Shown here piece by piece: positions 8,914 through 16,694 of a DNA stretch of 64,000 bases. Under the pieces are notes generated by a model that saw only the letters and a program-made list of their open reading frames with translations, had not been told where the DNA came from and did no database searches. Location: the NCBI RefSeq assembly GCF_018324685.1, contig NZ_AP023354.1, positions 4,464,001-4,528,000 on the forward strand, read 5' to 3'. Position 1 is the first letter of the stretch, and every line of letters starts with the position of its first letter. The position numbers were made by a program, and so were the translations under genes. Source of the stretch: Actinocatenispora sera (GTDB lineage: Bacteria; Actinomycetota; Actinomycetes; Mycobacteriales; Micromonosporaceae).

Positions 8914-9360
8914 GTGTCCGCTCACGGCCAACGACCGGCGACCGCCGAACTGCTCGACCTGCGCCCGCACCCGGAGGGCGGGTGGTACCGGGAGACCTGG
9001 CGCAGCGACGTGCCGGTGCGTCCGGACGGGTACCCCAGCGAGCGGCCGGCCGGCACCGCGATCTACTTCCTGCTGCGTCCGGGCGAGCGGTCCCGGTGGC
9101 ACACGGTGCGCTCGGCCGAGCTGTGGCTGTGGCACGGCGGCGGCCCGCTGGAGCTGCGCCTCGGCGGCACCGGTGAGAACCCGGACGCCTCGCCGCGCAC
9201 GGTGCTGTTGGGTGGTGACCTCCGGCGGGGGCAGCGACCGCAGGCGGTGGTGCCGCCGGGCTGCTGGCAGTCGGCCAACCCGGCCGGCCCGGCCGAGACC
9301 CTGGTCAGTTGCGTGGTCACCCCGGGCTTCGACTTCGCGGACTTCCACCTCGCGCCCTGA
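8914..9360 (+). CDS. Cupin-fold protein of the DUF985 (YML079w-like) family
   Basis: 148 residues. The start GTG at 8914 follows a strong GAGGAGGAG. The sequence LLDLRPHPEGGWYRETWRSD, then TAIYFLLRPGERSRWHTVRSAELWLWH and PGCWQSANP is characteristic of the DUF985 cupin family, a small beta-barrel protein. Members bind metals or small ligands in the barrel, but no enzymatic role is generally established. It is divergent from the ROK regulator and convergent with the FBP protein. Its role here is unknown. Confidence 0.8.
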   Translation: MSAHGQRPATAELLDLRPHPEGGWYRETWRSDVPVRPDGYPSERPAGTAIYFLLRPGERSRWHTVRSAELWLWHGGGPLELRLGGTGENPDASPRTVLLGGDLRRGQRPQAVVPPGCWQSANPAGPAETLVSCVVTPGFDFADFHLAP

Positions 9361-9426
9361 CGAGGCGCGGTGGCGACCGACGTCGTGACGGCCGGCGATC
9401 CGGCTGGCGGCGCCGAGGACCCGAGG

Positions 9427-9921
9427 CTAGGCGGTGGTGCGGGAGAGGAAACCGGTCAGGTTGGTGGTGAGCCGGTCGACCTTCTCCGGCACGCTCAGCG
9501 ACTCCTGGATCTTGCCGGCCGCCCAGATCTCCTTCTTGCCGCGCAGGTAGAGCGAGCAGGCGAGGTCGCTGCAGGCGTACAACCCGACCGAGTTGCCCTG
9601 CTGGCCGGCCTTGCCCGCCCGCCGCGCGGTCAGCAACGACACGCCGCCGGCGGTGTGCGTGGTCAGGCACAGCGAGCACATGGTGCGCCGCATCCGGCCG
9701 GCGCCACCGCTCGCGCGCCGCAGCGCCACGCCGAGCGGTCCGTCGCCGAACTCGGCCACCAGGTACGCCCGGTCGGGTGCGGCCCCGTCCTGCCAGCCGA
9801 GGAAGTCCAGGTCGTCCCACGGGGCGGCGGCGAGGTCGCGAGGGAGGGCCAACCGCTTCGCCTCGCCCTTGGTGCAGTTGACGAACGAGGCGCGAATGTC
9901 ACTCTCGGCGATCGGTCTCAT
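9427..9921 (-). CDS. FBP-domain zinc protein (elongation factor G-binding type)
   Basis: 164 residues ending in the treble-clef zinc finger typical of FBP_C proteins: MCSLCLTTHTAGGV, then a second CxxxxC pair (YACSDLACSLYLRGKKE). In the Staphylococcus FusB family this finger binds EF-G and frees stalled ribosomes in the presence of fusidic acid. The actinobacterial versions are usually shorter and lack a proven resistance role. The N-terminal part (FVNCTKGEAKRLALPRDL, DDLDFLGWQD) matches the family. Start ATG at 9921. Confidence 0.82.
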   Translation of the reverse strand: MRPIAESDIRASFVNCTKGEAKRLALPRDLAAAPWDDLDFLGWQDGAAPDRAYLVAEFGDGPLGVALRRASGGAGRMRRTMCSLCLTTHTAGGVSLLTARRAGKAGQQGNSVGLYACSDLACSLYLRGKKEIWAAGKIQESLSVPEKVDRLTTNLTGFLSRTTA

Positions 9922-10065
9922 GCCGGCGAAGCTAACCGCCCCCGATCCGGGGCCGCAAACGGTTAAGCACTCCGGCCACGGCGCCACGGCGACTACCCCG
10001 CAGCCGGGGCGAAACCCGGCAGCTGCCGACGACCAGGACGTACAGGGCACAGGCCGCCCTCATGG

Positions 10066-10470
10066 GTGGCACCAAGGCCGCCGGCACGCCGGCCGGCACC
10101 AGCTACCGGGCTGCTGGTGTTCGCGTTCGGGCTGGAGCTGACCAGCGGTGCGCTCGCGGTGCTGCACGCGGCGACCACGCCCGGCCGGGTACTGGAGTTC
10201 GCGGTCCTGGTGGCCGCGAACCTGGTCGCGACGGCGCTGCGGTTCGTGCCGCTGCGCGGCTGGGTGTTCGGCCGGCCCGAGCCGATCCGCACCGCCGCAC
10301 CACCCGCCGAAGCCGGCGAAGTGCCGCCGCGCCAGACGAGCGTGCGTCCCGCGCGGCCGGACGGCACCGAACGGCCGCCGGGTGCCGACGACGTCGAGGA
10401 GCAGGCAAGAACGAGCACGCGCGAGCCCACCACCAGTACCCGGCGAACGGTGCGACGGGGGAGGGGCGCA
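10066..10470 (+). pseudogene. Remnant of a GtrA-type membrane domain (GT2/GtrA protein)
   Basis: Only the last part of a GtrA domain is recognisable: GLLVFAFGLELTSGALAVLH (about 10108 on), then FAVLVAANLVATALRFVPLR and GWVFGRP. In actinomycetes this ending belongs to bifunctional GT2/GtrA membrane glycosyltransferases of about 400 residues. No GT2 catalytic domain precedes it, and the FBP gene occupies the DNA upstream, so at least three quarters of the gene is gone. The frame then drifts into an unconserved Arg/Thr-rich tail up to the next gene's start. Bounds are approximate. Confidence 0.55.
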
Positions 10471-10471
10471 T

Positions 10472-11504
10472 ATGAGCGCGACGACGCGCGGCGTTCGCCC
10501 GTACCGCCGACCGGCCCGGCTGGGCCCGCCCGGCGCTCGTGGTGCTGCTGCCGGGCACCGCCGCGCTGTACCTGGTGAACCTGTCCGCGAACGGCCACGC
10601 CAACTCGTTCTACGCCGGCGCCGGGCAGGCCGACACGATCAGTTGGAAGGCGCTGCTGTGCGGCGCGGTCGACGCGGGCTCCGGGATCACCGTGGACAAG
10701 CCACCCGCCTCGATCTGGCTGATGGCGCTGTCCGGCCGCGTCTTCGGCTTCTCCTCGTGGAGCATGCCGGTACCGCAGGCGCTGCTCGGCGTCGCGTCGG
10801 TGGCGCTGCTGTACGGGGCGGTGCGCCCGGTGGCCGGGTACGCGGCAGGCCTCGGCGCCGGCGCGATCCTCGCACTGACCCCGGTGGCGGTACTGACGTT
10901 CCGGTTCGACGACCCGGACGCGTTGCTGGTGCTGCTGATGGTGGCCGGAGCGTGCGCGGTAACCGGGGCGCTGGTACGTCGCGCTGGTCGAGCTGTGGCC
11001 GGCCGGCTCCCGGCTGTACATCGGCGGGTCGACCGACAACAGTCTGCTGCAACGGGCCCTCGGGTACAACGGGCTGAGCCGGCTCACCGGTGGCTCCGGC
11101 GGTGGCCCGGGCGGCGGTGGCATGCCCGGCGCGGCGAGGGAGGTATTCACCGACGGCGGCAGCGTGACGCCGGTGCGGGAGGTGTGCACCGGCGGTGGCG
11201 GCCCGGGCGGCGGTGGCACCGCGATGTTCGACGGTGCGACCGGGCCGAACTGGAGCTCGCCGTGGACAGTGCTTCGGTGCTCGGCATCGGCGGGCTCTCC
11301 GGCAGCGACGCCCACCCGACGGTGGCGCAGTTCCGGCGATACGTCGCGGCCGGCGAGGTCCGGTACTACGTCGCCGGCGGGATGGGCGGCGGCCGCGGCG
11401 GGCCCGGCGGTACCAGCTCGATCGACAGCTGGGTGGCGGCGCACTCCACCGAGAAGACGGTTGGCGGTGGCACGATCCACGGCCTGTCGAAGCCGGCCGA
11501 CTGA
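10472..11504 (+). pseudogene. Decayed GT39 (PMT-like) membrane glycosyltransferase
   Basis: GT39 proteins are about 600-700 residues; about 340 codons remain. An ATG at 10472 with GAGGGG upstream opens MSATTRGVRPYRRPARLGPP, then the family sequence continues one frame away (LVNLSANGHANSFYAGAG, ITVDKPPASIWLMALSGR). After about residue 150 the sequence jumps near 10977-10985 to WYVALVELWPAGSRLYIGG in a new frame, which lies far downstream in intact proteins. Near 11255 it jumps again to the C-terminal module (VLGIGGLSGSDAHPTVAQF), then a Gly-rich stretch and a stop at 11504. At least one frameshift and two internal deletions are therefore visible, and the protein cannot be functional. Confidence 0.75.
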
Positions 11505-11572
11505 CACCGCCCGCCACCCGGCGCCGGGCCGGCGACACCGCCGAGCCTCCGCCCGGCGCCGGGCCGTCGACA

Positions 11573-11618
11573 CCGCGGTGCGGCGGCCGGTGCCCCCGTC
11601 GGGGCCGCCGCACCGCGG
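11573..11618. terminator. Strong hairpin between the GT39 remnant and the kdp operon
   Basis: Perfect 16-bp arms (CCGCGGTGCGGCGGCC at 11573-11588, its complement at 11603-11618) with a 14-nt loop. It lies 69 bases past the GT39 remnant stop and just before the kdp promoter repeats, so it probably insulates the operon. Confidence 0.65.
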
Positions 11619-11631
11619 GCGCCGCCCGTAC

Positions 11632-11685
11632 GCGTCAAGAACGCGTCAGGAACTCCCTTGGGGCCGTTGTTTTCGCGTCAAGGAC
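11632..11685. promoter_or_regulatory. Direct repeats upstream of kdp, likely KdpE binding sites
   Basis: Three copies of an 11-bp motif: GCGTCAAGAAC (11632-11642), GCGTCAGGAAC (11643-11653) and GCGTCAAGGAC (11675-11685). The first two are exactly one helical turn apart and the third lies 32 bp further on, so all face the same side of DNA. Tandem 11-bp spacing is typical of OmpR/PhoB-class regulators, and KdpE of this operon is such a protein. Confidence 0.6.
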
Positions 11686-11771
11686 CGTGGCCCGCAGCCC
11701 CGGGCGGTACTTCACTCGATCACGGCAAGCCCATCGGGGCGCGAACCGATCGAGGGGAGGGACCAGGCGCG

Positions 11772-11855
11772 ATGGCTGACGTGGCTTTCGTGCTCGTGAC
11801 GCTGGCGTCGTTCGTACTGCTGGCGTTGACGGTCAGGGCGGTGGCGCGGCTGTGA
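11772..11855 (+). CDS. 27-residue membrane peptide at the head of the kdp operon
   Basis: [20 protein letters not shown] followed by VRAVARL: a single membrane helix with a basic cytoplasmic end. GAGGGGAGGG lies about 10 bases before the ATG, an excellent ribosome binding site. Its TGA overlaps the GTG of kdpF (GTGA), so it is coupled to the operon. Similar tiny ORFs sit before kdpF in other actinomycetes as I recall, usually unannotated. It could be an extra small subunit of the Kdp pump or a translated leader. It was chosen from the upstream possibilities because of the strong binding site. Confidence 0.65.
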   Translation: MADVAFVLVTLASFVLLALTVRAVARL

Positions 11856-11944
11856 TCGTCGTCGACGTGGTGGGCCTGGTCGTCGTGGTGGCGCTGGTCG
11901 GGTACCTGGTGGCCGCCCTGCTGTGCCCGGAGCGTTTCTCGTGA
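11852..11944 (+). CDS. kdpF: KdpF, small stabilising subunit of the Kdp potassium pump
   Basis: 30 residues ([20 protein letters not shown], then [10 protein letters not shown]). The single helix followed by a PERF-type ending is the hallmark of KdpF, which stabilises the KdpABC complex in the membrane. It begins with a GTG that overlaps the preceding ORF's stop and ends in a TGA that overlaps the GTG of kdpA, so all three are translationally linked. It is too short for most gene callers. Confidence 0.85.
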   Translation: MIVVDVVGLVVVVALVGYLVAALLCPERFS

Positions 11945-13602
11945 GCGACACCGGTGCGGGCATCCTGTTCGCAGCTTCCCTGGTCGTCGCGCTGGCGCTG
12001 GTGCACCGGCCGCTCGGCGACCACCTGTACCGGGTGGTGACCGGCACCCGGCACCTGCGCGTCGAGCGCCTCGCGTACCGGCTGATCGGGGTGCGCGCCG
12101 ACGGCGAGCAGACCTGGTCGGCGTACGCCCGCAGCGTGCTCGCGTTCGCCGCCGCCTCGATCCTGTTCCTGTACCTGATGCTGCGGCTGCAGCACCAGCT
12201 GCTGCTGTCGCTGGGCATGCCCGCCGTCGCACCCGCCGGCGCCTGGAACACCGCGGTCAGCTTCGTCACCAACACCAACTGGCAGTGGTACTCCGGCGAG
12301 TCGACGCTGGGCTACCTGGTGCAGATGGCCGGACTGGCGGTGCAGAACTTCGTGTCCGCCGCGACCGGGATCGCGGTGGCGGTGGCGCTGGTCCGCGGGT
12401 TCGCCCGCAGGCGCACCGACGAGCTGGGCAACTTCTGGGTCGACCTGGTGCGCATCACCGTCCGTATCCTGCTGCCCATCGCGGTGCTCGGCGCGGTCGT
12501 GCTCGTCGCCGGTGGTGCGATCCAGAACCTCTCCGCCGGTACCGACGTGCACACGATCGCCGGTGGCGCCCAGCACCTGACCGGCGGCCCGGTGGCGAGC
12601 CAGGAGGTCATCAAGGAGCTCGGCACCAACGGCGGCGGGTTCTACAACGCCAACTCGGCGCACCCGTACGAGAACCCGACGTCATGGACCAACTGGGTGG
12701 AGATCTTCCTGATCCTGCTGATCGCGTTCAGCCTGCCGCGCACGTTCGGTCGGATGGTCGGCAACCGCCGGCAGGGGTACGCGATCGTCGCGGCGATGGC
12801 GGTCCTCGCGATCGGCAGCGTGGTGCTGATCAACGTCGCCGAGGGCATGCACCCCGGTACGGTGCCGACCGCGGTCGGCGGTGCCACCGAGGGCACCGAG
12901 ACCCGGTTCGGGGTGCTGAACTCGGCCACGTTCGGTGCGGCGACGACGCTCACCTCGACCGGTGCGGTCGACTCGTTCCACGACTCGTACACCGCGCTCG
13001 GCGGCGGGATCACGATCGGCAACATGCTGCTCGGTGAGGTCGCGCCGGGCGGCGTCGGCTCCGGCCTGTACGGGATGCTGATCCTCGCCGTGCTCACGGT
13101 GTTCCTGGCCGGGCTGATGGTCGGCCGCACCCCGGAGTACCTGGGCAAGAAGATCGGCGCCCGCGAGGTCAAGCTCGCCAGCCTGTACTTCCTGACCGTG
13201 CCGGCGCTGGTGCTGGTCGGCACCGCCGCTGCGCTCGCCACCGCCTCCGGCCGGGCCGGCATCCTCAACTCCGGCGCGCACGGGCTGTCCGAGGTGCTGT
13301 ACGCGTTCGCCTCGTCGGCCAACAACAACGGCTCCGCGTTCGCCGGCCTGAGCGTCGGCAGCAGCTGGTACGACACCGCGACCGGGCTGGCGATGCTGTT
13401 CGGCCGGTTCCTGCCGATCGTGTTCGTGCTCGCGCTGGCCGGCTCGCTGGCGAAACAGTCCCCGGTACCGGAGTCGCCCGGCACGCTGCGCACCCACCAG
13501 CCGCTGTTCGTCGGGATGCTCGTCGGCGTCACGGTGATCCTGGTGGCGCTGACGTTCCTGCCGGCGCTCGCGCTCGGCCCGCTGGCCGAAGGTGTGCGAT
13601 GA
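11941..13602 (+). CDS. kdpA: KdpA, potassium-binding channel subunit
   Basis: 553 residues with about ten membrane helices. KdpA is a member of the SKT superfamily and holds the selectivity filter through which K+ enters. Filter-like loops are visible, including [29 protein letters not shown] and [13 protein letters not shown]. The GTG at 11941 overlaps the kdpF stop; an in-frame ATG at 11923 would lie inside kdpF and is less likely. It overlaps kdpB by ATGA. Length is normal. Confidence 0.96.
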   Translation: MSDTGAGILFAASLVVALALVHRPLGDHLYRVVTGTRHLRVERLAYRLIGVRADGEQTWSAYARSVLAFAAASILFLYLMLRLQHQLLLSLGMPAVAPAGAWNTAVSFVTNTNWQWYSGESTLGYLVQMAGLAVQNFVSAATGIAVAVALVRGFARRRTDELGNFWVDLVRITVRILLPIAVLGAVVLVAGGAIQNLSAGTDVHTIAGGAQHLTGGPVASQEVIKELGTNGGGFYNANSAHPYENPTSWTNWVEIFLILLIAFSLPRTFGRMVGNRRQGYAIVAAMAVLAIGSVVLINVAEGMHPGTVPTAVGGATEGTETRFGVLNSATFGAATTLTSTGAVDSFHDSYTALGGGITIGNMLLGEVAPGGVGSGLYGMLILAVLTVFLAGLMVGRTPEYLGKKIGAREVKLASLYFLTVPALVLVGTAAALATASGRAGILNSGAHGLSEVLYAFASSANNNGSAFAGLSVGSSWYDTATGLAMLFGRFLPIVFVLALAGSLAKQSPVPESPGTLRTHQPLFVGMLVGVTVILVALTFLPALALGPLAEGVR

Positions 13603-15785
13603 AACCCCAGACGACACAACAGAAGGACGTCATGTCCGTCCGTGAAGTCGCGGTACCGGCCGTCACCGGGCCGGCGCCACGGGTGCGGGCCGGTGGGCTG
13701 CTGGACCGCCGGCAACTGCTCGCCGCGCTGCCGCAGGCGTTGCGCAAGCTCGACCCGTTGACCCTGTGGCGCAACCCGGTGATGCTGGTCGTCGAGGTCG
13801 GCTCGGTGTTCACCACGGTGCTCGCCGCCGCGTCGCCGAGCGTGTTCGGGTGGGCGATCGCCGGCTGGCTGTGGCTGACCGTGCTGTTCGCGAACCTGGC
13901 CGAGGCGGTCGCCGAGGGCCGGGGCAAGGCGCAGGCCGACGCGCTGCGCCGGGCGAAGACCGACACCCTGGCCCGTCGGCTCGTCGACTGGAGCCCGGGT
14001 GCCACCGACCCTGCCGAGCAGCCGGTGCCGGCGCCGCAGCTGGCCCGCGGCGATGTGGTACTGGTCGAGGCCGGCCAGGTGATCCCCGGCGACGGCGACG
14101 TCGTCGAGGGCATCGCCAGCGTCGACGAGTCGGCCGTCACCGGCGAGTCGGCACCGGTGATCCGCGAGTCCGGCGGCGACCGGTGCGCGGTCACCGGCGG
14201 TACCCGGGTGCTGTCCGATCGGATCGTCGTGCGGATCACCCAGCGGCCCGGGGACAGCTTCATCGACCGGATGATCGGCCTGGTCGAGGGCGCGAACCGG
14301 CAGAAGACGCCGAACGAGATCGCGCTGAACATCCTGCTCGCCACGCTGACGATCGTGTTCCTGCTCGCGGTCGCGACCATGCAGCCGATGGCGGTCTTCG
14401 CCCGGCACGCGCAGGCGTTCGCACCCGACAGTGCGACCATCGACGCGCACGGCGTGACCGGGGTCGTCCTGGTGGCGCTGGTGGTGTGCCTGATCCCGAC
14501 CACGATCGGCGCGCTGCTGTCCGCGATCGGCATCGCCGGAATGGACCGGCTGGTGCAGCGCAACGTGCTCGCGATGAGCGGCCGGGCAGTCGAGGCCGCC
14601 GGCGACGTGGACACGCTGCTGCTGGACAAGACCGGCACCATCACGCTGGGCAACCGGCAGGCGAGCGGCTTCGTGGCGGCCGACGGGGTGTCGGCGGCCG
14701 AGCTGGCCGACGCCGCACAGCTGTCCAGCCTCGCCGACGAGACGCCCGAGGGCAGGTCGGTGGTGGTGCACGCGAAGAGCGAGTACGGGCTGCGCGAGCG
14801 CGCGGCCGGCGAGCTCACCGGCGCGGTGTGGGTGCCGTTCACCGCGCAGACCCGGATGTCCGGCGTCGACCTGCCGGCCGGCACCGGTACCCGGCAGCTA
14901 CGCAAGGGCGCCGCCGCCGCGATCACCGACTGGGTACGCGCCGCCGGCGGTGCGGTGCCGGACCGCGTCGCCGCGATCGTCGACGACGTCTCCGCCGCCG
15001 GCGGTACCCCGCTGGTGGTGGGGGAGCTGACCGGCGGTGTCGCCCGGGTGCTCGGCGTGATCCATCTCGCCGACGTGGTCAAACAGGGGATGGCGCAACG
15101 GTTAGACCAGCTGCGCCGGATGGGCATCCGGACCGTGATGATCACCGGTGACAACCCGCGTACCGCGGCCGCGATCGCCACGCAGGCCGGGGTGGACGAC
15201 TTCCTCGCCGAGGCGACGCCGGAGGACAAGCTCGCGCTGATCCGGCGTGAGCAGCAGGGCGGTCGGCTCGTCGCGATGACCGGCGACGGTACCAACGACG
15301 CGCCGGCGCTGGCCCAGGCCGACGTCGGGGTGGCGATGAACACCGGTACCTCGGCGGCCAAGGAGGCCGGCAACATGGTCGACCTGGACTCCGACCCGAC
15401 CAAGCTGATCGAGGTCGTGGCGATCGGCAAGCAGCTGCTGATCACCCGCGGCGCGCTCACCACGTTCTCGATCGCGAACGACATCGCCAAGTACTTCGCG
15501 ATCATCCCGGCGATCTTCGCCGCGCTCTACCCGGGGCTGGACGCGCTGAACATCATGCGGCTGCACAGTCCGACCTCGGCGATCCTGTCCGCGGTGATCT
15601 TCAACGCGCTCGTCATCGTGGCGCTGATCCCGCTGGCGCTGCGCGGGGTGCGCTACCGGCCCGCCAACGGGGCGTCGATGTTGCGACGCAACCTGCTGGT
15701 CTACGGCCTCGGCGGGATCGTCGCGCCGTTCGTCGGGATCAAGCTCATCGACCTTGTCATCCAGTTCGTTCCGGGGATCTCGTGA
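13599..15785 (+). CDS. kdpB: KdpB, P-type ATPase subunit of the potassium pump
   Basis: 728 residues. The phosphorylation motif [10 protein letters not shown] has its aspartate at residue 343; the TGES loop ([20 protein letters not shown]), [20 protein letters not shown] hinge and [11 protein letters not shown] nucleotide-domain signatures are all present. It hydrolyses ATP and drives uptake through KdpA. The ATG at 13599 overlaps the kdpA stop (ATGA) and GAAGG lies upstream. It contacts kdpC through a TGATG junction. Everything needed for activity is there. Confidence 0.97.
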   Translation: MKPQTTQQKDVMSVREVAVPAVTGPAPRVRAGGLLDRRQLLAALPQALRKLDPLTLWRNPVMLVVEVGSVFTTVLAAASPSVFGWAIAGWLWLTVLFANLAEAVAEGRGKAQADALRRAKTDTLARRLVDWSPGATDPAEQPVPAPQLARGDVVLVEAGQVIPGDGDVVEGIASVDESAVTGESAPVIRESGGDRCAVTGGTRVLSDRIVVRITQRPGDSFIDRMIGLVEGANRQKTPNEIALNILLATLTIVFLLAVATMQPMAVFARHAQAFAPDSATIDAHGVTGVVLVALVVCLIPTTIGALLSAIGIAGMDRLVQRNVLAMSGRAVEAAGDVDTLLLDKTGTITLGNRQASGFVAADGVSAAELADAAQLSSLADETPEGRSVVVHAKSEYGLRERAAGELTGAVWVPFTAQTRMSGVDLPAGTGTRQLRKGAAAAITDWVRAAGGAVPDRVAAIVDDVSAAGGTPLVVGELTGGVARVLGVIHLADVVKQGMAQRLDQLRRMGIRTVMITGDNPRTAAAIATQAGVDDFLAEATPEDKLALIRREQQGGRLVAMTGDGTNDAPALAQADVGVAMNTGTSAAKEAGNMVDLDSDPTKLIEVVAIGKQLLITRGALTTFSIANDIAKYFAIIPAIFAALYPGLDALNIMRLHSPTSAILSAVIFNALVIVALIPLALRGVRYRPANGASMLRRNLLVYGLGGIVAPFVGIKLIDLVIQFVPGIS

Positions 15786-16666
15786 TGCGTGTACCGTCCT
15801 GGATCAGAGCGCATGTCGCCGCGTTGCGCGCCGTGCTCGTGCTGACCGTCCTCACCGGCGTCGCCTACCCGCTGCTGGTCACCGGCCTCGTGCAACTGCC
15901 CGGCCTGCGGGACGCCGCGAACGGGTCGCTGCTCCGGCAGGACGGCCGTGCCGTCGGCAGCTCGCTGATCGGCCAGTCGTTCACCGACGCGCACGGCCGG
16001 CCGCTGGTGCAGTACTTCCAGTCCCGGCCGTCGGCCGGCGGCTACGACCCGACCGCGACCGGCGCGTCCAACCTGGGGCCGGAGAGCGTGGTCGACACCT
16101 TGCGCAACCCGGCCGACAAGCACGATACCGGTACGCCCAGCCTGCTCAGCCAGGTCTGCGCGCGCAGCCTCGCCGTGGGGCGGCTGGAGCACGTGGACGG
16201 CGCCCGGCCGTACTGCACCTCCACCGGGGTCGGCGCGGTGCTCGGGGTCTTCCGTACGCACGGTGACAGCGGCGCGGTCACCCGGGTGGTCAGCCTCGAC
16301 CAGCAGTGCCCGGCGACCCCGTTCCTGACCCGGTACCACGGGGTGCGGGTGGCGTGTGCCCGGTACGGCGCCGACTACTCCCGCGCGGTGGTCACGCCGG
16401 TCCGGGGCGACGCTCCGGCGCACCCCGCGGTACCGGCGGAGGCCGTCACCGCCAGCGGCAGCGGCCTGGACCCGCAGATCAGCACCCGGTACGCGGAGCT
16501 GCAGGTGCCCCGGATCGCCCGCGAGCGGCACGTCGCCCCGGCCACCGTCAGGGCGCTGGTCGACCGGTACACCACCGGGCGGGCGCTGGGGTTCATGGGC
16601 GAGTCGGCGGTCGACGTGGTTGAGCTCAACCACGCACTAGACGCGAAGTACCCTTACCGACAGTGA
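15785..16666 (+). CDS. kdpC: KdpC, with an extra internal segment
   Basis: 293 residues against about 190-220 for most KdpC. The N-terminal helix (LVLTVLTGVAYPLLVTGLVQ) and the C-terminal core (AVTASGSGLDPQISTRYAEL, then GRALGFMGESAVDVVELNHA) are standard. Between them, from about residue 105 to 205, lies an additional segment with four cysteines (QVCARSLAVGRL, RPYCTSTGVGAV, DQQCPATPFL, RVACARYGADY). As I recall, some other actinobacterial KdpC proteins have a similar insertion. It faces the outside of the cell. The ATG at 15785 overlaps the kdpB stop; a GTG at 15782 is possible. Confidence 0.93.
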   Translation: MRVPSWIRAHVAALRAVLVLTVLTGVAYPLLVTGLVQLPGLRDAANGSLLRQDGRAVGSSLIGQSFTDAHGRPLVQYFQSRPSAGGYDPTATGASNLGPESVVDTLRNPADKHDTGTPSLLSQVCARSLAVGRLEHVDGARPYCTSTGVGAVLGVFRTHGDSGAVTRVVSLDQQCPATPFLTRYHGVRVACARYGADYSRAVVTPVRGDAPAHPAVPAEAVTASGSGLDPQISTRYAELQVPRIARERHVAPATVRALVDRYTTGRALGFMGESAVDVVELNHALDAKYPYRQ

Positions 16667-16694
16667 TCATGAACGCGAGAGGCTCGGCCAGGCG

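Noticed and set aside
8797-9348. 183-codon minus-strand frame opposite the cupin gene
   Set aside because: The plus-strand frame matches DUF985 with a strong ribosome binding site; the minus frame has no homology signal.
9993-11573. 526-codon minus-strand frame over the GT39 remnant
   Set aside because: The plus strand holds real GT39 sequence in pieces; the minus frame is unconserved and Arg/Pro-rich.
12642-14771. 709-codon open frame antisense to kdpA and kdpB
   Set aside because: The plus strand encodes unmistakable KdpA and KdpB motifs; the antisense product is low complexity.
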